Position numbers and translations under genes: made by a program
DNA from: Parcubacteria group bacterium
GTDB taxonomy: Bacteria; Patescibacteriota; Minisyncoccia; Phycocordibacterales; UBA12088
Assembly: GCA_021731325.1 (NCBI GenBank)
Contig: JAKFXP010000080.1
Span: 1-5,484, forward strand
Direction of reading: 5' to 3'
DNA: 5,484 nucleotides
Notes under the pieces: generated by a model
The model's database searches: none
Seen by the model: only the letters and a program-made list of their open reading frames with translations
What the model was told of the DNA's origin: nothing
In this document: piece after piece, positions 4,122-5,484 of the stretch
Layout of the letters: the number at the start of each line of letters is the position of its first letter
How positions within the stretch are numbered: position 1 is the first letter of the stretch

Positions 4122-5484
4122 GTACCCGTAGTCTCCGCACCTCGTTTTCGCAGGGACTGGCCTTTTTACGGGATCACCCGCAGGTGTGGGTAACGGCGGG
4201 TACCGGGATGATTATTTGTGCCTCATTTATCGGTATTGCGTACCGATTCGGCTCGATTGCAGAACATGCACAAGAAGAGGTGATTACCGTACGGGTGGGT
4301 TCCATTCTCGACACATTTGTTTTGTTTGCCCCCGACACTCTCGCACATCCCGAGGTACTTCGGGGACATATACACGCATTGCGTGAACAAAACCCAACCA
4401 TTGACTCGTTTAGTATCGTTGCTCCCCATGGTTCAAATGGTTGGCGTGTTTTTATTTCTGATAATGGAGCAAAAGAAGGATCGGTCACCGAGCAGGTGTC
4501 TCCCGTACTTCGATTGGCCTACGGAGATCCAGTACACGCCTATACGATTGAGACGACCGAACAAGGAGAACGGTATTTTACGACGGCACGTGCTATTGTT
4601 GCCTCTACCGGTCGGGTGGAGGCGGTTGCGGTGACGACCCAACAACTTGCCGAGTCTGACCGAAACATTGCAGCAAGTTTAGTGCTCAGCTACTACGTAT
4701 TGGGGGGGATATTACTTCTCAGTATGGTACTGTTTTTCCGACACGCGCGTATTCTTGACTTTGCGCGCCTCTATCAAAAACAACTCGAAATTGATGAGAT
4801 GAAAGATAGTTTTTTGGGGATGGCAAGTCACGAACTCAAAAGCCCTCTCACGGTTATACGCGGGTATATCGAATATTTGCAAGAAGGTACATTGGATGAA
4901 GGAACAAAAAAAGAATTTTTACGGCGTATTGCATTTTCGGCCGATGAGCTTCGTCAATTGGTCGACGACATTCTTGACGTGTCGCGTATTGAGATGGGAA
5001 GATTACGTTTTTCAGTAGATCGGGTGTTGCCGCACGAAGTGTGTGAAGAAGTGGCAACAATGTTTAGCGATGAGGTAGCAAAAAAACAACTCACCTTAAC
5101 GGTAGATATTCCAGAGTCGGTACGGGTCTGTGCGGTACAGGTAGATCGAGGTAGACTCAAACAAGTGTTGGTGAATCTTACGTCAAATGCCATCAAATAC
5201 ACTCGCCAAGGGTACGTACGTATCCAGCTTCGTGAGGAAGCAGACCGCATTGCATTGGTGGTACAGGATAGTGGTATTGGCATGACCGCAGCGGAGCGCG
5301 AAAAATTGTTTAATAAATTTTACCGTATCGAAACCGACGAAACCAAAGCCATAGCAGGTACCGGTTTAGGTCTCTGGATTACTAAATACATGATTGAGCA
5401 CATGCAGGGCACTATTTCGGTTGAAAGTATTAAAGGGGAGGGGTCACGGTTTGTCGTAACGACAAACCGTGACCCCTCCCCTTT
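4118..5484 (+). CDS. Membrane sensor histidine kinase (3' incomplete)
   Basis: 455 codons are visible and the frame is still open at the window end. Residues about 24-44 and 186-207 are membrane helices enclosing a ~140-residue extracytoplasmic domain, probably PAS/Cache-like by its pattern (VFISDNG, YFTTARAIVASTGRVEAVAV); that fold is a guess. No clear HAMP domain is seen, only a short helix leading to the dimerisation domain. H238 in SHELKSPLTV is the phosphate acceptor. The ATPase domain has the N box (N353/N357 in LVNLTSNAIKYT), G1 (D384SGIGM), F box (LFNKFYR), G2 (GTGLGLWITKYMIE) and G3 (KGEGSRFVV). It should autophosphorylate and pass phosphate to a response regulator not present here. 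ATG 4118 overlaps the TGA of the surface-protein gene (ATGA); GGAAGG is only 1 base away, so coupling rather than its own site probably drives initiation. ATG 4208 is a less likely start. The last residues are doubtful because they lie in the terminal palindrome. Confidence 0.93.
   Translation, partial: MSTRSLRTSFSQGLAFLRDHPQVWVTAGTGMIICASFIGIAYRFGSIAEHAQEEVITVRVGSILDTFVLFAPDTLAHPEVLRGHIHALREQNPTIDSFSIVAPHGSNGWRVFISDNGAKEGSVTEQVSPVLRLAYGDPVHAYTIETTEQGERYFTTARAIVASTGRVEAVAVTTQQLAESDRNIAASLVLSYYVLGGILLLSMVLFFRHARILDFARLYQKQLEIDEMKDSFLGMASHELKSPLTVIRGYIEYLQEGTLDEGTKKEFLRRIAFSADELRQLVDDILDVSRIEMGRLRFSVDRVLPHEVCEEVATMFSDEVAKKQLTLTVDIPESVRVCAVQVDRGRLKQVLVNLTSNAIKYTRQGYVRIQLREEADRIALVVQDSGIGMTAAEREKLFNKFYRIETDETKAIAGTGLGLWITKYMIEHMQGTISVESIKGEGSRFVVTTNRDPSP
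5432..5484. repeat. Perfect 53-base palindrome at the window end
   Basis: Bases 5432-5457 are exactly complementary to 5459-5484 around a single central A at 5458, giving 26-bp arms with no mismatch. The arms start AAAGGGGAGGGG and end CCCCTCCCCTTT. The left arm encodes the conserved kinase G3 box (KGEGSRFVV); the right arm adds no independent sequence. The outer AAA/TTT and GC-rich base resemble a terminator, but no stop codon occurs in the kinase frame within it. A fold-back at a contig end is the simplest reading; a real long hairpin is the alternative. Confidence 0.9.

Noticed and set aside
4174..4488. Minus- and plus-strand open frames within the kinase sensor region
   Set aside because: The kinase frame is continuous from 4118 through all catalytic motifs and explains this DNA; the others lack ribosome sites and domain-like sequence.
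4954..5283. 109-codon minus-strand open frame
   Set aside because: Antisense to the histidine kinase dimerisation and ATPase domains, whose motifs are unambiguous.
1..5484. tRNA, rRNA, CRISPR array, insertion sequence or riboswitch
   Set aside because: No cloverleaf, regularly spaced direct repeats, transposase motifs or structured leader were seen; GGTACC sites are irregularly spaced and inside genes.
5432..5484. Ordinary intrinsic terminator of the kinase gene
   Set aside because: The stem is far longer and more perfect than usual and has no stop codon of the kinase frame before or within it, so I list it as a palindrome instead.

Overview
The window is ordinary-looking bacterial coding DNA with the standard code. 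TGA acts as a stop at 4119-4121, which argues against the UGA=Gly lineages. No ribosomal or phylogenetic marker is present. The domain style suggests a Patescibacteria/CPR (Parcubacteria-like) genome: threonine/serine-rich anchored surface proteins, a thrombospondin-type-3-like Asp motif followed by an Ig-like domain, a short secreted repeat-type protein, and a compact kinase that starts inside the previous stop codon. That assignment is an inference from protein style, not a proof.

Layout. (1) Positions 1-456 hold the 3' end of a gene for an exported or surface protein. It is followed after 4 bases by a 228-codon gene (461-1147) for a membrane-anchored, helical/coiled-coil protein; the two probably form one transcript. 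(2) A GNRA-loop hairpin at 1149-1170 lies between convergent genes and looks like a terminator serving both strands, better on the minus strand. (3) A minus-strand gene (1597-1181) encodes a single-domain bacteriohemerythrin with all seven diiron ligands. (4) A 115-base divergent intergenic region at 1598-1712 must hold the promoters for the hemerythrin and for the next plus-strand gene. (5) Gene 1713-4121 encodes an 802-residue type I membrane surface protein. Its order is an N-terminal hydrophobic segment, a Thr/Pro/Ser stalk, two diverged copies of a ~142-residue domain with an identically spaced cysteine pair, a helical region, a TSP3-like Asp motif, an Ig-like domain, a C-terminal membrane helix and a short charged tail. 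(6) Overlapping it by 4 bases (ATGA) is a membrane sensor histidine kinase (4118 to the window end, 3' incomplete).

How the genes may work together: the overlap of the surface protein and the kinase predicts coupled translation. It suggests that the large extracellular protein and the two-helix sensor kinase belong to one envelope-sensing unit; no response regulator is visible. The hemerythrin is transcribed separately and probably handles O2 or another diiron ligand.

The most striking structures are three. A perfect 53-base palindrome ends exactly at the last base of the window, inside the final conserved box of the kinase; it is either an assembly/amplification fold-back or an extraordinary hairpin. 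The palindromic hexamer GGTACC is strongly over-represented (15 copies, 11 of them within 1.3 kb). The surface protein carries an unrecognised duplicated domain.
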